Shown one piece after another: positions 36,919-49,051 of a DNA stretch of 64,000 bases (its first letter is position 1; every line of letters starts with the position of its first letter). The translations under genes and the position numbers were made by a program. The notes under the pieces were generated by a model. The model was not told where the DNA came from and did no database searches. It worked only from the letters and a program-made list of their open reading frames with translations. The stretch comes from Catonia carolina (taxonomy: Eukaryota; Arthropoda; Insecta; Hemiptera; Achilidae), in assembly GCA_035578175.1 (NCBI GenBank), contig JAQMRL010000003.1:84517969-84581968 (forward strand), written 5' to 3'.

Positions 36919-37309
36919 CCCATAACAGACAGGTGGAATGTCATATTATTTACACTCAATCTGTTAGTTGCAGGGCTAAAAAAAATACTTCTGTGTCTTA
37001 TCTCATGGTCTGCCAATTAAATGACTGAATCATTTAAGAACGGAAGAGGTAAAGGTGTAAAAGACACTAATCAGAGTCATCTCCACTGAAAGTAATGAAT
37101 TTCATTATACAACCAGACCCTGTAGTGAATAAAGTGAATGTGTCATTTGCAGAGTGGAAAATATGTGCTTTTCAGAGGGCCCGGCATGCTGATAAGCGTA
37201 CTTTTCGACTCAGTAAGAAAGGCATGGAAAACCAACTCACTCCTCGTTTTACTTAGTAAAACCCACTACAGGTTAAAACCAGCCTTTCGGCTGATGACCC
37301 AAACAACAA
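36919..37309 (+). mobile_element. SINE-like repeat S9, copy 2 of S5
   Basis: Counterpart of 8990-9380. The spacer between S8 and S9 is about 60 bp shorter than in copy 1 because of a deletion at about 36790. Confidence 0.65.
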
Positions 37310-37527
37310 TACAAAAAATGGACACATGGCGCATGTACAAAGAGAGAAGCTTTGTTTTTAATTTATGCTTATTGTCATAGCGATATTGTTAAAGATTATT
37401 CTTAAGTAAAGACACCAAGAAACATTAAAAACTGTGTTTATCCAATAAAATTTAGTTTTTAGTTAATAATATATTATTTTGATACATGTAGTTCTGTAAA
37501 CAAAAAAGCATAGTATAATTCTATTTC

Positions 37528-39184
37528 TGAATAACCTTCCGCTGATTTTACACCATTGCCGCGATTACGCGAAAGCGGTTTCGCAGTGAAAGACGTTTAT
37601 ACCGGCGCGAAAATTTCAAAGCGGTGCCGCGTGATACTTGGCACATTTGTATTTATGGTCGATTTGCTTCGGTAGTGTTTACAAAAGTCAAGTATTTTTT
37701 TTCTTTAGAAAAAGAGGAAATATGATTCATGAAATATATTTCAGTTGCCTGAACTGACTGAATCAATAATTCTGTCGATTTTACATTTGTTGCTATTGGT
37801 TTTACATCAAATATATCATAATAATTAGCAATTAATGATTCATCTTTCAAAATGCTTTTTATCTTCTTTTCAAAATAAAACACTATTTTACTTTTAAAAA
37901 AAGCAATGAGTTAAAAACTATATTTGTGAGCCGGAATCCGAAAAGGGACCTATTGTCGAAAATTGTGTGTTTTGACCTATTAATTTTTTTAAATTTAGCA
38001 TTAAATACTGACCAATTTCATGCAAAATTCAGACTTTTCTCTCAAAAGTTGTGTAAGTTACGGTAGCTTAAGTTTTTGATAAAAAATAATTGGTTTTAAA
38101 TGCATTGTTAAACTTTAACATCTCAGTTTTCTAAATTTTAAATTTTAAAAACAAATTACACTTAGAAATTATACTAAATGTTTAAAAATATGTTGATGTT
38201 TGAAAAAGCTGAACGTTCTTTTAAATGAGTGCCTTCAATTTATTTAGTGGCTCTGCAACAGAGTCCATTAGCTTTGACTCGGGCTCAAAATACGTAATGG
38301 AAGGTCTCGGGATTCTTCTTTACCAAATTCACCGATATTTTTCAACACATATTTTATTGCGTAGTTATTTCTACAGGTGTAATTACATTGAAAATACAAC
38401 CGGACAAAGTAAACTACAAAATAAATTCAAATATCGATGTATCGATATTAACAACTCATTTTTCTTCCGACAAGAGGTCCCTTTTCCCGTCCCACCTAAC
38501 ATTTAGTTTTTAAATAAAGTATATATATTTCACTAATAATTTGGTAAATTTTAATATTAAATATTTAAATTTACCAAATATTCTTTATTGATTTTTATTT
38601 TATTCACCAGATTTTAATAATTCAAATAAATTTATTTTATTTTATTCATGATTATTAATAATAATTGTTGAAATATCTATGCCACTAATTATGGCAAAAC
38701 TTACTGGTAATATTTATCATGTTATTGTAAATGGCAAAGCCACACCAACAAAACTAGTAAAAATATCAATTAAACCATAAATGGCAAGGAAACCTAGCGC
38801 AGATGTGTTATCCATGGTAATAGTAAGTTTGCAAAATACTTGCAAATCATAACAAAATGCAATATTCTGAATTGTTTCGCGGGCGAAAATCTGTCGACTG
38901 CGACAGATTCCGTGCGGTACTAAAGCGATACTGTGGCGAACTGGCAAAACTACGGTGGTAGTAGTGTGAAAGGATTTCGCCAGGGCCGTTTAATAGTAAT
39001 AATGTCCTATTCAACGGCCCTGGGATTTCGCTGTTCTAGCCGTCTCAACCGATATCTCCGTAAGGGGGGAACAATATTGTTTCGCCTGATTATCGCGTAG
39101 TCAGATCGACAGCTTGCCGCGGAACTAAAGCGAAACCGCTTTTACGGTTTCGCGGCGTCAAAGTGAAAACGGCGTTATAGCCTA
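37528..39184. mobile_element. Composite element with GC-rich inverted ends, copy 2
   Basis: Counterpart of 9600-11215. It contains the nested MITE (37926-38500), the micro-ORF (38717-38815, minus) and the hairpin (38980-39023, one mismatch). Near 38910-38970 it has about 60 bp where copy 1 has about 24 bp of partly inverted sequence. Confidence 0.4.
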
Positions 39185-39833
39185 TTTATTACATGTTTAG
39201 ACTTTAAAATACTTGGAAAACTAGCCCCATATGCGGGGCAAGTATTCCAACGCGACATGACTATTGTCATTGCAATTTTTTTATGTAATTCTGTTGCAAA
39301 TTACTTTTTTTTAGTTTTAATTATTTAAAACCAGAGTGTATTTAAAGTTATAAGAAGAGAAATGATATCAAAAACTCAATGAGAAATGTATCTCAAAACA
39401 TTACACAAATAATTTTAAAAAAGTGGGAAAATATGCCCCGGTCTCCCCTATTTCAACTTGTAAGTGTAAAATAATAAATGAAAAAAAATTTGAAGCAGCA
39501 AAAATGAACGGTTGGTGAATACGTATTAATATTAACTAAATTGTAGCAAGAGTTGTGATTTATGTCACGTAAACAGAATTGACTATTAATAGTTAACAAA
39601 ATACATGTATGCTAATGTCATTTATTTTAGTTACAGATATTGTCTGAACGTAAAAAAATATTACAGTAAGCCACATAATATATAAAAATGCAAATCTAAA
39701 AAATCTGGTGTGAAACACTCACACACTTTCTCTTGCCAATGCAAATAATGAATAATATAACCTAATATAAGTAATAAAACATTTCGATTAAACCAAAAAA
39801 CATAACCTCATTTTAATCATGAGTGAATGATGG
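39185..39833. other. AT-rich spacer and Helentron-like 5' fragment, copy 2
   Basis: The spacer (39185-39703) has no gene. The family 5' end TCTGGTGTGAAACACTC starts at 39704 and stops at about 39833, as in copy 1. Confidence 0.45.
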
Positions 39834-40052
39834 AAAATAAAAATCTAATAAAAATGGCTGATAAATCATTAATTAGATCGTTTATACAAGTGATTAATTC
39901 ATTTATAGTTACAGGTATCTATCCACAGCAATTATAAAATTATAAAATATCAAAAATTATTCCGCATTTTAAGGAAGGTGATGCAACCGATCCAGCCAAT
40001 TACAGACCATTTGCTTTGCAGCTGAACTTATCAAAGTTATTTGAGAACTGAA

Positions 40053-41376
40053 CAGGGCGTTTCATAATGTAGGCCTACTTCGGGATAACGAAAATTCAGT
40101 ACTAAACAGTATTTCACTTATAAGAATGAAACAAGTACTGTATGAAAGAGTACTTCAAATAGTTTTTCCACATATTCTGGGAAGTTAGTTAAACGTTTGC
40201 CCTGTAGGCGAAAACAGTAGAGAAAATGGCTGCCACGGGAAGCGAGTAGTCATTTTGTCCGTTAGAATTTCACGTGTCAAAGTCAGGTAATTACTGTGCA
40301 AAGTGCGTTTCGGTTGAAATTTAAACAGAATCCCCCAAGTGACAATTCAATTCGTGCATGGTATAAACGATTCAGTGAAAATGGTTGCTTGTGCAAGCGG
40401 AAATCAACTAATCGTCCATTAACCGCAGATGCCAATGTCGAACATGTGCGTGCAAGTTTCATTCGCAGCTCGTTAAAATCGACTGCGTCTTCAGGCAGAG
40501 AGTTAGGAATTCCGAAAACAACGGTGTGGAGAGTTCTCCGTAAACGTTTATGTTTCAAACCGTACCATCTTCAATTAAAGCAGCATCTATCTGATCGAGA
40601 TAAAACACGTAGGCTAGATTTTTGTTAACAGTTACAGGAAAAGGTGTCGTTAGATGAAGGTTTTCTAGAGAAAAAAATTTTCAGCAATGAAGCTACTACG
40701 TTCCGCATTAGCGGCAAAATAAACCTTCATAAAATGAGAGTTCGGGGAACTGAAAACCAACACGCTTATTTGGAAAACATTCGGGATTCTCTGAAAGTTA
40801 ACGTTTTTTGTGGAATCTCTCGTGAGGCAGTGTATGAGCAGTTCTTTTTTACGGAACGACAGTAATCGGCATGATTAAACAGGATATGTTATAATATGGC
40901 CTATGCCTCAGCTACATAACGACTTCCTTTTCCAGCAAGATGGTTGACCTGGCTATTTTCATAACGAGGTTCGACGGCACCTTAACACAACATTGCCTCG
41001 GCGCTGGATAGGACGCTCGTCTGAAGAAGACCAACACATTATGCTGTGGCCACCAAGATCACAAGACCTTACGCCATGTAACTTCTTTCTCTAGGATTAT
41101 GTGAAACACAAGGTGTTTATCCCACCAATGCCGAACGATATCGCTGAGCTGAAAGATCGCATAATCAATGCAATCAACTCTATCGAAAGGGACATGTTGG
41201 AACAAGTTTGGCGAGAGCTAGACTTACGTGTTGATGTGGGCCGTGTCATCAAAGAAGCACACATTGAACAGTTATAGATGTTTAAAAATAACTGATTACA
41301 ACTTTCATTTAGGTAAGTGAAATAAGTTTTTTGTACAGTATTTTTGTAACCCCGATGAACATTATGAAACGCCCTG
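40053..41376 (+). mobile_element. Tc1/mariner-like transposon, inactive, copy 2
   Basis: Counterpart of 12084-13407, with the same terminal repeats and the same stops. A few residues differ, for example CKRKSTN where copy 1 has CKWKSTN. Confidence 0.8.
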
Positions 41377-41551
41377 TATTGTCCAGCAATTATTGAAATA
41401 TTTTGATGATAAAGTTATTCAACGATGAAAAGCATAAATTTCGTAGAGGTAGATCAACTATTAATTATTTATGCAGCTGTTCATCTTATGAAATCAATTA
41501 TAGAAGCGGTAGACAAGGATGAAAAGATCGCCGGTGTATTCTTACATTTAA

Positions 41552-43486
41552 CCCTTCACTGCGCTATGGGTATCACAAGGAACAAACTACAAAATACCAT
41601 ATAAAATGATTATTCTGTAATGGGATTGTGTTCCGTGTAATCCCCAAAGCGTTTAGAAACCCTAGTTCATAGAACAGCCACTAGATGCAGATGAAACAAC
41701 AGAAAATGTAGTCTGTAGGATAGAAGTCGTGCGTGAATTGCGTTGGTAGTGGCAGATCGTGTAATTTTACGAGTTGGTTGTATACTAATCATTTTGTTTA
41801 GTAAAGTTTTAAAAATGCTTATTGCATTAATTGTTTGTTTTAAAAGTAGTGTTGAATAAGAGTGTTTGTGAACATTTATTTTTTAACTTTTTAATCGCCG
41901 ATAACAGTTTGTTCCTCGTAGTACCCATTGCCCACGTGTTGTACTATTGTTTTGTACAAAGTTGAGGTTATGTTGTACGGTAAGATAGGGAATGTGTTTT
42001 TGGTGTTGTTTAGACATTAGACTTATTTTTGTATTTGATTTAATATTTAATAGTTTTAACTATTATTGATTAATTAACTGTTATTTAGTATTTATATATT
42101 TTTTAAAATTGCTAGTTATTATCAAAATGATGAAGAACTAAGTACTGCTTTGGCTACTATTTTGAGTATACCAGAGGGTAGTTCTGATGAAATGGAATAT
42201 GAAGATGATCTTGATAATGATGATTGTGATCCTAATTTTTTCAATATATCTAAAAGAAATTCAGAGGACACTGATATTCTCTCAAAAATAGAATTAGCTT
42301 ACATTCCTCTACAACCTACAATTGATTCTAACACAACTTTTTCTACCGAACTGCAGTCAGATTGTTTGTCTAATGTACAAACAAGTTCTAATGGTTTTCA
42401 CTCAAGTTCTGCCACCCAACTAGAATCAGATTGTTTGATTGATTTAAGCCTACCATTTCTTGGCACAAGTTCTGCTGCTCAACTGCAATCAGATTGTAGC
42501 ACTGATTTACAATTACAACCTATTCCTTTAGTTGACTCAAGTTCTGCGGCACAGCTAAATTTATCCTGTGAACCTATACAATTGATTGATTTACCAGTAG
42601 GCCTATCATCTGTTTCTGTACCAGTAATATCTGTCCAACAACAAACATCAGATTCATCAATTGAGTTACTATCTGTTCCGGGTGCAGCTTCTGCTCCACA
42701 GTTGATCTGTGAACCTATGCAATTTGAGTGTTCATCTACTCCAAAACCACACGAGCCTTTAAAACCATTTTCAACGAAACAACGAGGTCGGTCCACTAGA
42801 AACAGTAGTACACAAAAAAAGAACGGTAGGCTTAAAAAGATTAATGTAAAAAAGGTAAAAACAAAGATTGAATGGAATAGAAAAAAAATTAAAAGAAACC
42901 AAAATGATTTAAAATTCTGTGGTGATAATAAACTTCCAGAAATTATTAAAAAACTAGAATATCCTGTACAGTTCTTTAGATATTTTTTTAGTGATGATAT
43001 ATTACAGCACATTTGCAGTGAAACACATAAATATAGTTTACAGTTAGACATAAATAAACCATTTATTCTTTCAATCAATGAACTAAAAAAATTTATTGGA
43101 ATTTGTATAAGTTTGTAATTATCGTAAATTAAAAAATTTCTCGTTAGTCAATAAATATCTCAATTTTTTATTTAAAAAATCAATATCCTGAAATTTATTT
43201 AATAATTGATTTAAAAAATCTGAATCAAAATGATTTCAATAAATTCTTACATATATAACATAAAGCAGTCAGTGAGTGCAGTGTACCCCGTGGGACCCAA
43301 ACCAGGTTTTGTAGATATATTGACTAGTTGGATAGTGTACCTCGTGGGACCCAAACCAATTTTTTGGCTGTTTAAACTTTTTGGGTAAGTAATAAATTTT
43401 TTTAATATTTTTCCAAGATATTACAGCACTTTTAACACATAACAGTATTTTTTTCATAAAGAAAAAAAATATTGTGCAGTGAAGGG
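41552..43486 (+). mobile_element. piggyBac-like element, internally deleted, copy 2 only
   Basis: A 1,935-bp insertion with inverted ends CCCTTCACTGCGC and GTGCAGTGAAGGG (one mismatch), flanked by TTAA (41548-41551 and 43487-43490). Copy 1 has a single uninterrupted TTAA at 13579-13582. TTAA targets and CCCT termini are the piggyBac hallmarks. Subterminal repeats are visible: GTACCYCGTGGGACCCAAAC twice near 43280 and 43337, and a diverged GTTTGTTCCTxGTxxTACCC inverted pair near 41565-41600 and 41890-41930. The element encodes only the N-terminal part of a transposase. Confidence 0.9.
42150..43118 (+). pseudogene. Truncated piggyBac-type transposase (N-terminal region only)
   Basis: An open frame of 322 codons ends at TAA 43116-43118. 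The first in-frame ATG is at 42192, and the open frame extends a little further upstream without a Met. The N-terminal part is acidic (SSDEMEYEDDLDNDDCDPNF) with serine-rich repeats such as SSSAAQLQSDC. A basic stretch follows (KKINVKKVKTKIEWNRKKIK). The last ~60 residues, with FFRYFFSDDILQHICSETHK and SINELKKFIGICIS, match the start of the piggyBac DDE domain (DDE_Tnp_1_7). All catalytic aspartates and the C-terminal Cys-rich finger are missing, so it cannot catalyse transposition. It might still act as a truncated DNA- or partner-binding protein. Confidence 0.75.
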
Positions 43487-44086
43487 TTAACCAAGCCTTT
43501 GACAGTGTTTGCCATTCTAAATTACTTAAAATTCTTTCTGATTATGGCATCGAGGACAAAGCTCTGGGAAGGCTAAAGTCTTACGTAAGTAATCGAAAGT
43601 AATTTGTTAAATTAAAAGTAAAATCATACAAAGATAGTGTAACATCAGTTAGATAAAATTTACAGGAGATTAAGTTTTCTGTCCCACAAGGTTCAATCCT
43701 TGGACCGTTTCTATTTTTGCGTCATATAGGAGGGGTTCCTGGTGTTCTAAAGAGTCTTCACAAAATTAATGCATGTCTTTTTGCTGATGATATTAGCTTT
43801 AAATTAGTTCAAGGGATAGAGAACAGGTTGTGATTGATGCATCCTTGGTATAGATGGAGTGGGAGGGTTTTTGAAGGACAGAAACTTATTAATTAATATT
43901 AATGAAAGTAATATAATGCATTTTATCGCAGATAGCAATAAATTACCGAACTACAGTTACGCTGACCAGTTATTGAGATCTGACTCTAATGATTGGATTT
44001 GTGATGTTAACGAAACAAAATTTCTTGGTCTGATTGCTAATGCTCATCTTAACTGGAATGCTCATACTGAAAATCTTTGCAAAAAA

Positions 44087-44997
44087 TCTGGTGTAAAAAA
44101 CTCACACGACTTTCTCTTGCCAAAGAAAAGAAAGACCTATAGCCTATAACCGAATATTAGTAATAAACATTAGAAATAAACAAAAACTAACCTCAAAAAA
44201 GTAACCAAATTTTAATCATGAGTGAAAGACGCAAAATGAATATCAATCTCAGTTTGGCTTTAAAATACGGAAAATCACTCTTTCACGCTAAACTAGCCTA
44301 TGTAGAAAAAATTCTCTAAATAAAAAATGTACATCTTTTTAATTTTCTATAAATTAGATTATACACTTTTGTCGTAAAATTCATACTAAGGCTGAAATCT
44401 TAAAAAATCGATTTTTTTATAAATTTTCGTGAAAAAAAAAGAAAATCGCAAACTACCGCTAAACTAAGCGTTATTCAAAAGAAATTTCGAATAAAAGTTG
44501 TAGGTTATAAATTCTCTACAACTTTTATTGTAAACATTTTTGCGCTAAAATGCATAATAAAGCTGAAATCTTAAAAAAATAATTTTTTTACGAGAAAACA
44601 GCCTTTCAAAGAATTTCAGCAGACATGGCGCCTACCCTATCTTGTAGAGCATAAAAAATACACTAAAAGAAGCTATTTTAACAAAAATCGTAGTGCCGTT
44701 TTTGAGAAAATCGCAAAAAAGTGAATAATGACACGAATAAACTACTGCTTCCGGTTGACCGATTTTGATGAAAATGTTCGCGTTGGGTCCTCTAGTAGTA
44801 TCTAAATTAAGTTTCAAGTTTGTACAATGTTTGTTCTTGAGATATTCTGTTTACACACAGACCAATCGCTAAAAATATGTTTTTTGGCCTGAGGGGGTCT
44901 GAAAACGTGTAGATCCGGTGAAACCTCAATTTTGAAAAATCGACATGAAAACAATACTTTCCTTCCTATATATCCATACAGGCAAGAGAAAGTAAAA
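44087..44997 (+). mobile_element. Helentron-like element J, copy 2 of B
   Basis: Same LINE insertion point and structure as 14179-15090. Here the internal frame beginning MSERRKMNINLSLALKYGK is open. Confidence 0.75.
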
Positions 44998-45182
44998 ATT
45001 AGTTCTTGCATTTTCAACCTCAGAAGAATGGTTCTTCTTTGTGACCTTTATACTCTTAAACAGATACTATTATACTCATATACATTCTCGTATCTCATAA
45101 TCTCATATGAAATTATTATTATTATACGGCAGTACAGGTAAAAACAATTTAAGTAAAATATTATTATTACAGAAGCAGGCAA

Positions 45183-45889
45183 TGCCCTGGCATTACGGAG
45201 AAGAATTGGAAAATTAGAGATGGCGTATGTACAGATGAAAGGATTTTACAACAAAAAGTGTATCTCCCGCAACACCAAGTTAAGACACTTAAACACGGTG
45301 GTCCTCCCACAGGTTTTGTACGCGGCTGAGACTCTGACATGTTACAGAAAGGGAGAACTTGCAAAGCTGGACAAGGTACACAGAAGATTTGCCCAGACAA
45401 TATTGGGAACAGTCTATGACCCGGACACTAACGTACATAGAAAACGATCAAACGAAGTAATAATGAATTTTCTGGGGGAATCCTTGGAAACAAAGTGTCG
45501 GAAAAGACGACTGCAATATTACGGACATCTAATGAGGTTTAGGGATATAGAAAATGAGACCTACAAGTTGATCAGAAGCCAGGAAGGACTTAAAACCAGA
45601 GACAGATGGTTGAAGGAGGTGGAGGAAGACCTCATAACGTTGGACATCTCGGGCAACGACATTATGAACAGAGACATTTTTAGGCACAAGATAACGACTT
45701 TCGGGAATTTCCATTCTGCTGAGTCCAAGACTAGAATCTGGACAGAGGAGGAGAGACAGGTGGTGAGTAGGAGGATGAGGGAGTACCACGCAAGGAGGCG
45801 ACAGCTCCCAAAACAGCTTTAGGGAAAATGAATTAAATTAGATAACTAGTGCGCTCTTAAAAGGGCTATACAATTAAAAAAAAAAAAGA
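45183..45889 (+). mobile_element. 5'-truncated RTE-like LINE with open reading frame, copy 2
   Basis: It is flanked by the perfect 12-bp duplication AGAAGCAGGCAA (45171-45182 and 45890-45901). The C-terminal reverse transcriptase frame is open to TAG at 45820-45822. It reads VLPQVLYAAETLTCYRKGEL, RRFAQTILGTVYDP, KRRLQYYGHLMRF and a basic end REYHARRRQLPKQL. In copy 1 the same frame has two stops. Being 5'-truncated and lacking the catalytic palm, it is dead on arrival. An A-rich tail precedes the right duplication. Confidence 0.8.
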
Positions 45890-46231
45890 AGAAGCAGGCA
45901 AAATTCGAGTTATTTGTAGGATATCTGAAAAGGATTCTTGTAGAGAAATGTTTAAGAAGTTAGGCATTATTACAACAGTCTTTGGAATTTACGTACATGG
46001 AACAGTATTACATATAAAACGGAACGGGTCTAATTTGATTAAATAAAACCAAATTCATAATAATTCAACTCGTAATAACAAAGGTTTGGCTGCATAGTCG
46101 GATTCAATTCCTTACCTGATAGTATAAAAAATATGGATAAATATATAAAATTCAAGAAAGCACTTAAAATATATCCGACTAGCAACTCCCGCTCGCTTCG
46201 CTTCACAGCAGCTAATGTAAGCCTCATTAAA

Positions 46232-46490
46232 TTATTTTAAAACCTCTCTATAAACAATATTTGTGGTTTTTTTGTCCTGTGGCAGCAAAATAAATTGTTT
46301 TTCTGCATTTCCAGCTCTAGAAAGTCCGACATAAAGTTGCCCATGAGTGAAGGAAGCACTCTTGTATCAAAATCGATTGCCACCGTTTTAAATGTTTCTC
46401 CCTGTGATTTAACAGAATTGAATACAATGCTTAGAAAAATACCGTTGGAAAAGAAAGGGACAGTTGATATATATGGCTGAGGTAAGAGAC
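46232..46490 (-). pseudogene. Helitron helicase C-terminal fragment, copy 2
   Basis: On the minus strand VKSQGETFKTVAIDFDTRVL reads into a one-base frameshift, then HGQLYVGLSRAGNAEKQFIL, and ends DKKTTNIVYREVLK and stop (46232-46234). HGQLYVGLSRA with the upstream SQGETF matches the last motifs of the Pif1-like helicase domain of Helitron Rep-helicases. The rest of the protein is not recognisable upstream (46.5-46.9 kb), although that AT-rich stretch resembles Helitron internal sequence. No Rep motifs were found. Confidence 0.7.
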
Positions 46491-47652
46491 AGTAATACGT
46501 GGGTGCGGTACGCAGAGTAATTAAGAAATATATGACTTATTCGCTACCTGTCGAATGAAAACAAATATATGAAATACAGTACACAAAATAAATTTTTTGG
46601 ATATTTCCGAATTTTTAATGTTTTTGGAATCGAATATTATTCTTCACGTTTTTCTATGAAATATAAAAGTTGATTTGTTCTTCTTGCGCAAAAAATAAAC
46701 CATCCAGAGGACTTAAAAAAAAATTGCTATGCACCCGATAAACTAAAACACGCGATATCGTCACAGTTGGTTAAGTCATTTAATTAAAGTTACTTAAAGT
46801 TGCAAAACAGCCTATATCGATCAGGAAGCTCTAAGCTATGCAACAATGAAAGATTTTTTAAAATCAGTTCAGTAGTTTCTGAGATTACCTCATACAAACA
46901 AACAAACAGACGTTTTTTCTTTATTATATTAGTATAGATACGTACTGTCTGTCTATAATTTGATGGCCTCCGGCAGAGAGGAGCAATATGCGAATTGTAA
47001 AACCATTTCAGAAAACATATCTATTTTTTTTAAGTAACTGAAACTTGTCGGAAATGACGTATTTTTTATAAAACAAAGTATTTTACATGTTTTTCGTTTC
47101 ATAAAATTATTTCTAAAAACACACGCTTAATGAGATAATGTATAATTTAGTAAAAGTTTTGTTTTTGAAGAAAAACCCGTATTTTTTCAACATGGTCATT
47201 GTTCAACAACTATTTCACGCATTAACATAAAATTTGGCAGGTTTATTCTGTAGTAATTATGAAAAACGATGATGCAATAAAATTTAAAAGAAAATCAATA
47301 CTTTTTAAGTTACAAGGTATTTTCATGAATAAATTTTGTACAATCGCGAAACACGACATAAAAAAGTCAGCATACGAGAAACTTTTCTGTCTTTTAAGAT
47401 AACTGTACACTGTAAAGGAATGAAATAAAGAGAAAATTTTCAATTAATTTTTAGTGAAAGAATTATTTAAATTGGACGAACCGTATAGGAGTTACAAGGA
47501 TTTAAAAATCGCTGTACTTTGATTGTACTGACGTAAAGTATAGGAAGAAAACGGTAATATTTTCGAGCGCGGTTTTGAAAAGTTAACTCGGGAAAATTGT
47601 TTGGCCGTTTGAAAAAGTGCACACATGAAGTTATTAACAGAGCTTAAATATA
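46491..47652. repeat. Helitron-associated and unclassified repeat sequence, copy 2
   Basis: 46.5-46.94 kb is AT-rich with the phrase GAGGTAATCTCAGAAACTAC on the minus strand, a kind of sequence often seen beside insect Helitron genes. About 46.95-47.53 kb (minus strand) is an unoccupied relative of the repeat at 18.1-20.4 kb. It lacks both the pogo MITE and the Helentron-like element found there. Copy 1 lost this region by deletion. Confidence 0.5.
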
Positions 47653-48630
47653 CAGAGTGATTCAATAAGATGGAAACAATTTCAATAAGCTGTATTTCCT
47701 GAACTACATGTTATATTTTAATTCTGTAAATTACATTTTGAAAGAGAAAGTTTTAAATTTTAATTTACATACATGAAAGTTTATAGATGTTCAATGTGTC
47801 CTCCTCCGGCTGCACGTACAACATCTATACGGTAACTGAACTCATCCCAAACTCTCTGACGCATGTCTTGGGTCACTGAGTTGACTGCAGCTGTGATAGA
47901 TTCCTTAGTTCATTCAAATAGGTGGGAAGAGGTGGTATGTAAACTGCACTTTTCACGAACCCCCACAAGAAAAAGTCACAGGGTGTGAGATCTGGAGAAC
48001 TCGGTGGCCAAAACTGAAGTGCAGAGTCGTCATTCGCCATGCGACCTATCCATCGTTGACGTATGGATTCATTTAGGAAACGCCGAACATTGCGATGCCA
48101 ATGGGGTGGAGCTCCGTAGGAGATTACATCATAATCTCCGTAAGGAGATTACATTTTCCAGCAGGACGGAGCTCCACCCCATTGGCATCGCAATGTTCGG
48201 CGTTTCCTAAATGAATCCATACGTCAACGATGGATAGGTCGCATGGCGAATGACGACTCTGCACTTCAGTTTTGGCCACCGAGGTCTCCAGATCTCACAC
48301 CCTGTGACTTTTTCTTGTGGGGGTTCGTGAAAAGTGCAGTTTACATACCACCTCTTCCCACCTATTTGAATGAACTAAGGAATCTATCACAGCTGCAGTC
48401 AACTCAGTGACCCAAGACATGCGTCAGAGAGTTTGGGATGAGTTCAGTTACCGTATAGATGTTGTACGTGCAGCCGGAGGAGGACACATTGAACATCTAT
48501 AAACTTTCATGTATGTAAATTAAAATTTAAAACTTTCTCTTTCAAAATGTAATTTACAGAATTAAAATATAACATGTAGTTCACGAAATACAGCTTATTG
48601 AAATTGTTTCCATCTTATTGAATAACTCTG
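47653..48630. mobile_element. Near-perfect mariner-derived palindrome (fold-back), copy 2
   Basis: It is bordered by TA, with termini CAGAGTGATTCAATAAGATGG-like on both ends. Arms of about 465 bp (47653-48117 and 48165-48630) are inverted copies with only about three differences noticed; the loop is about 47 bp. Each arm encodes the C-terminal part of a Tc1/mariner-like transposase (FQQDGAPPHWHRNVRRFLN, WIGRMANDDSALQFWPPRSP, DLTPCDFFLWGFVK) with one frameshift after YLNELRN. The N-terminal half is absent. Transcripts from either side would form a long double-stranded stem. Copy 1 lost the locus by deletion. Confidence 0.85.
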
Positions 48631-49039
48631 TATTTTATCTAAAAATATCATTCAAATCGGATTATCCGTTGTAAAATTAACACAGTTCAAATTTCGCAAC
48701 TGCGCGGCGCGCATTGAATGATAATAAACTGCGCTCGTATCCTACAACTACCATTACTTATCACCACTATTTATCTGAATCAATAAATGTACTGGAATTT
48801 TAATTTAGGGGAATTGTTAATTACAGCTCTTTGCGTAGCTTTCTGCAAAGGAAGACTAAGTGAATTAGTAACCCGTTCTTCATCTCAACGTTTAGTGACA
48901 TTGTTTATTACATTTCTTCCATCACTGTGAACGGTTTGCTCATGTTTCCGTTTGGCATCCATATTTGTTTACGGTTTAAATACATGTTATAAACGATAAA
49001 GACCTATCTGAAACTAACATCTTCCTAATTACCTAAAGC
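48631..49039. other. No feature recognised, copy 2
   Basis: Sequence between the fold-back and the LINE target duplication, absent from copy 1 by deletion. No ORF or motif. Confidence 0.35.
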
Positions 49040-49051
49040 ATTGGTGAATAT

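Larger units (their letters stand above)
39834..46030 (+). pseudogene. jockey-like LINE, degenerate and multiply interrupted, copy 2
   Basis: Counterpart of 11867-16130, with the same mariner-like, Helentron-like and RTE-like insertions plus a piggyBac element. The piggyBac lies inside the FNKAFD catalytic block (motif A), which reads through uninterrupted in copy 1. Confidence 0.65.

Noticed and set aside
42479..43078. 199-codon minus-strand frame in the piggyBac-like element
   Set aside because: Antisense shadow of the transposase N-terminus, which has clear family motifs on the plus strand.
48004..48210. Small plus-strand frame across the centre of the mariner palindrome
   Set aside because: It runs over the antisense arm and loop of the fold-back. 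The real signal is the transposase in each arm.
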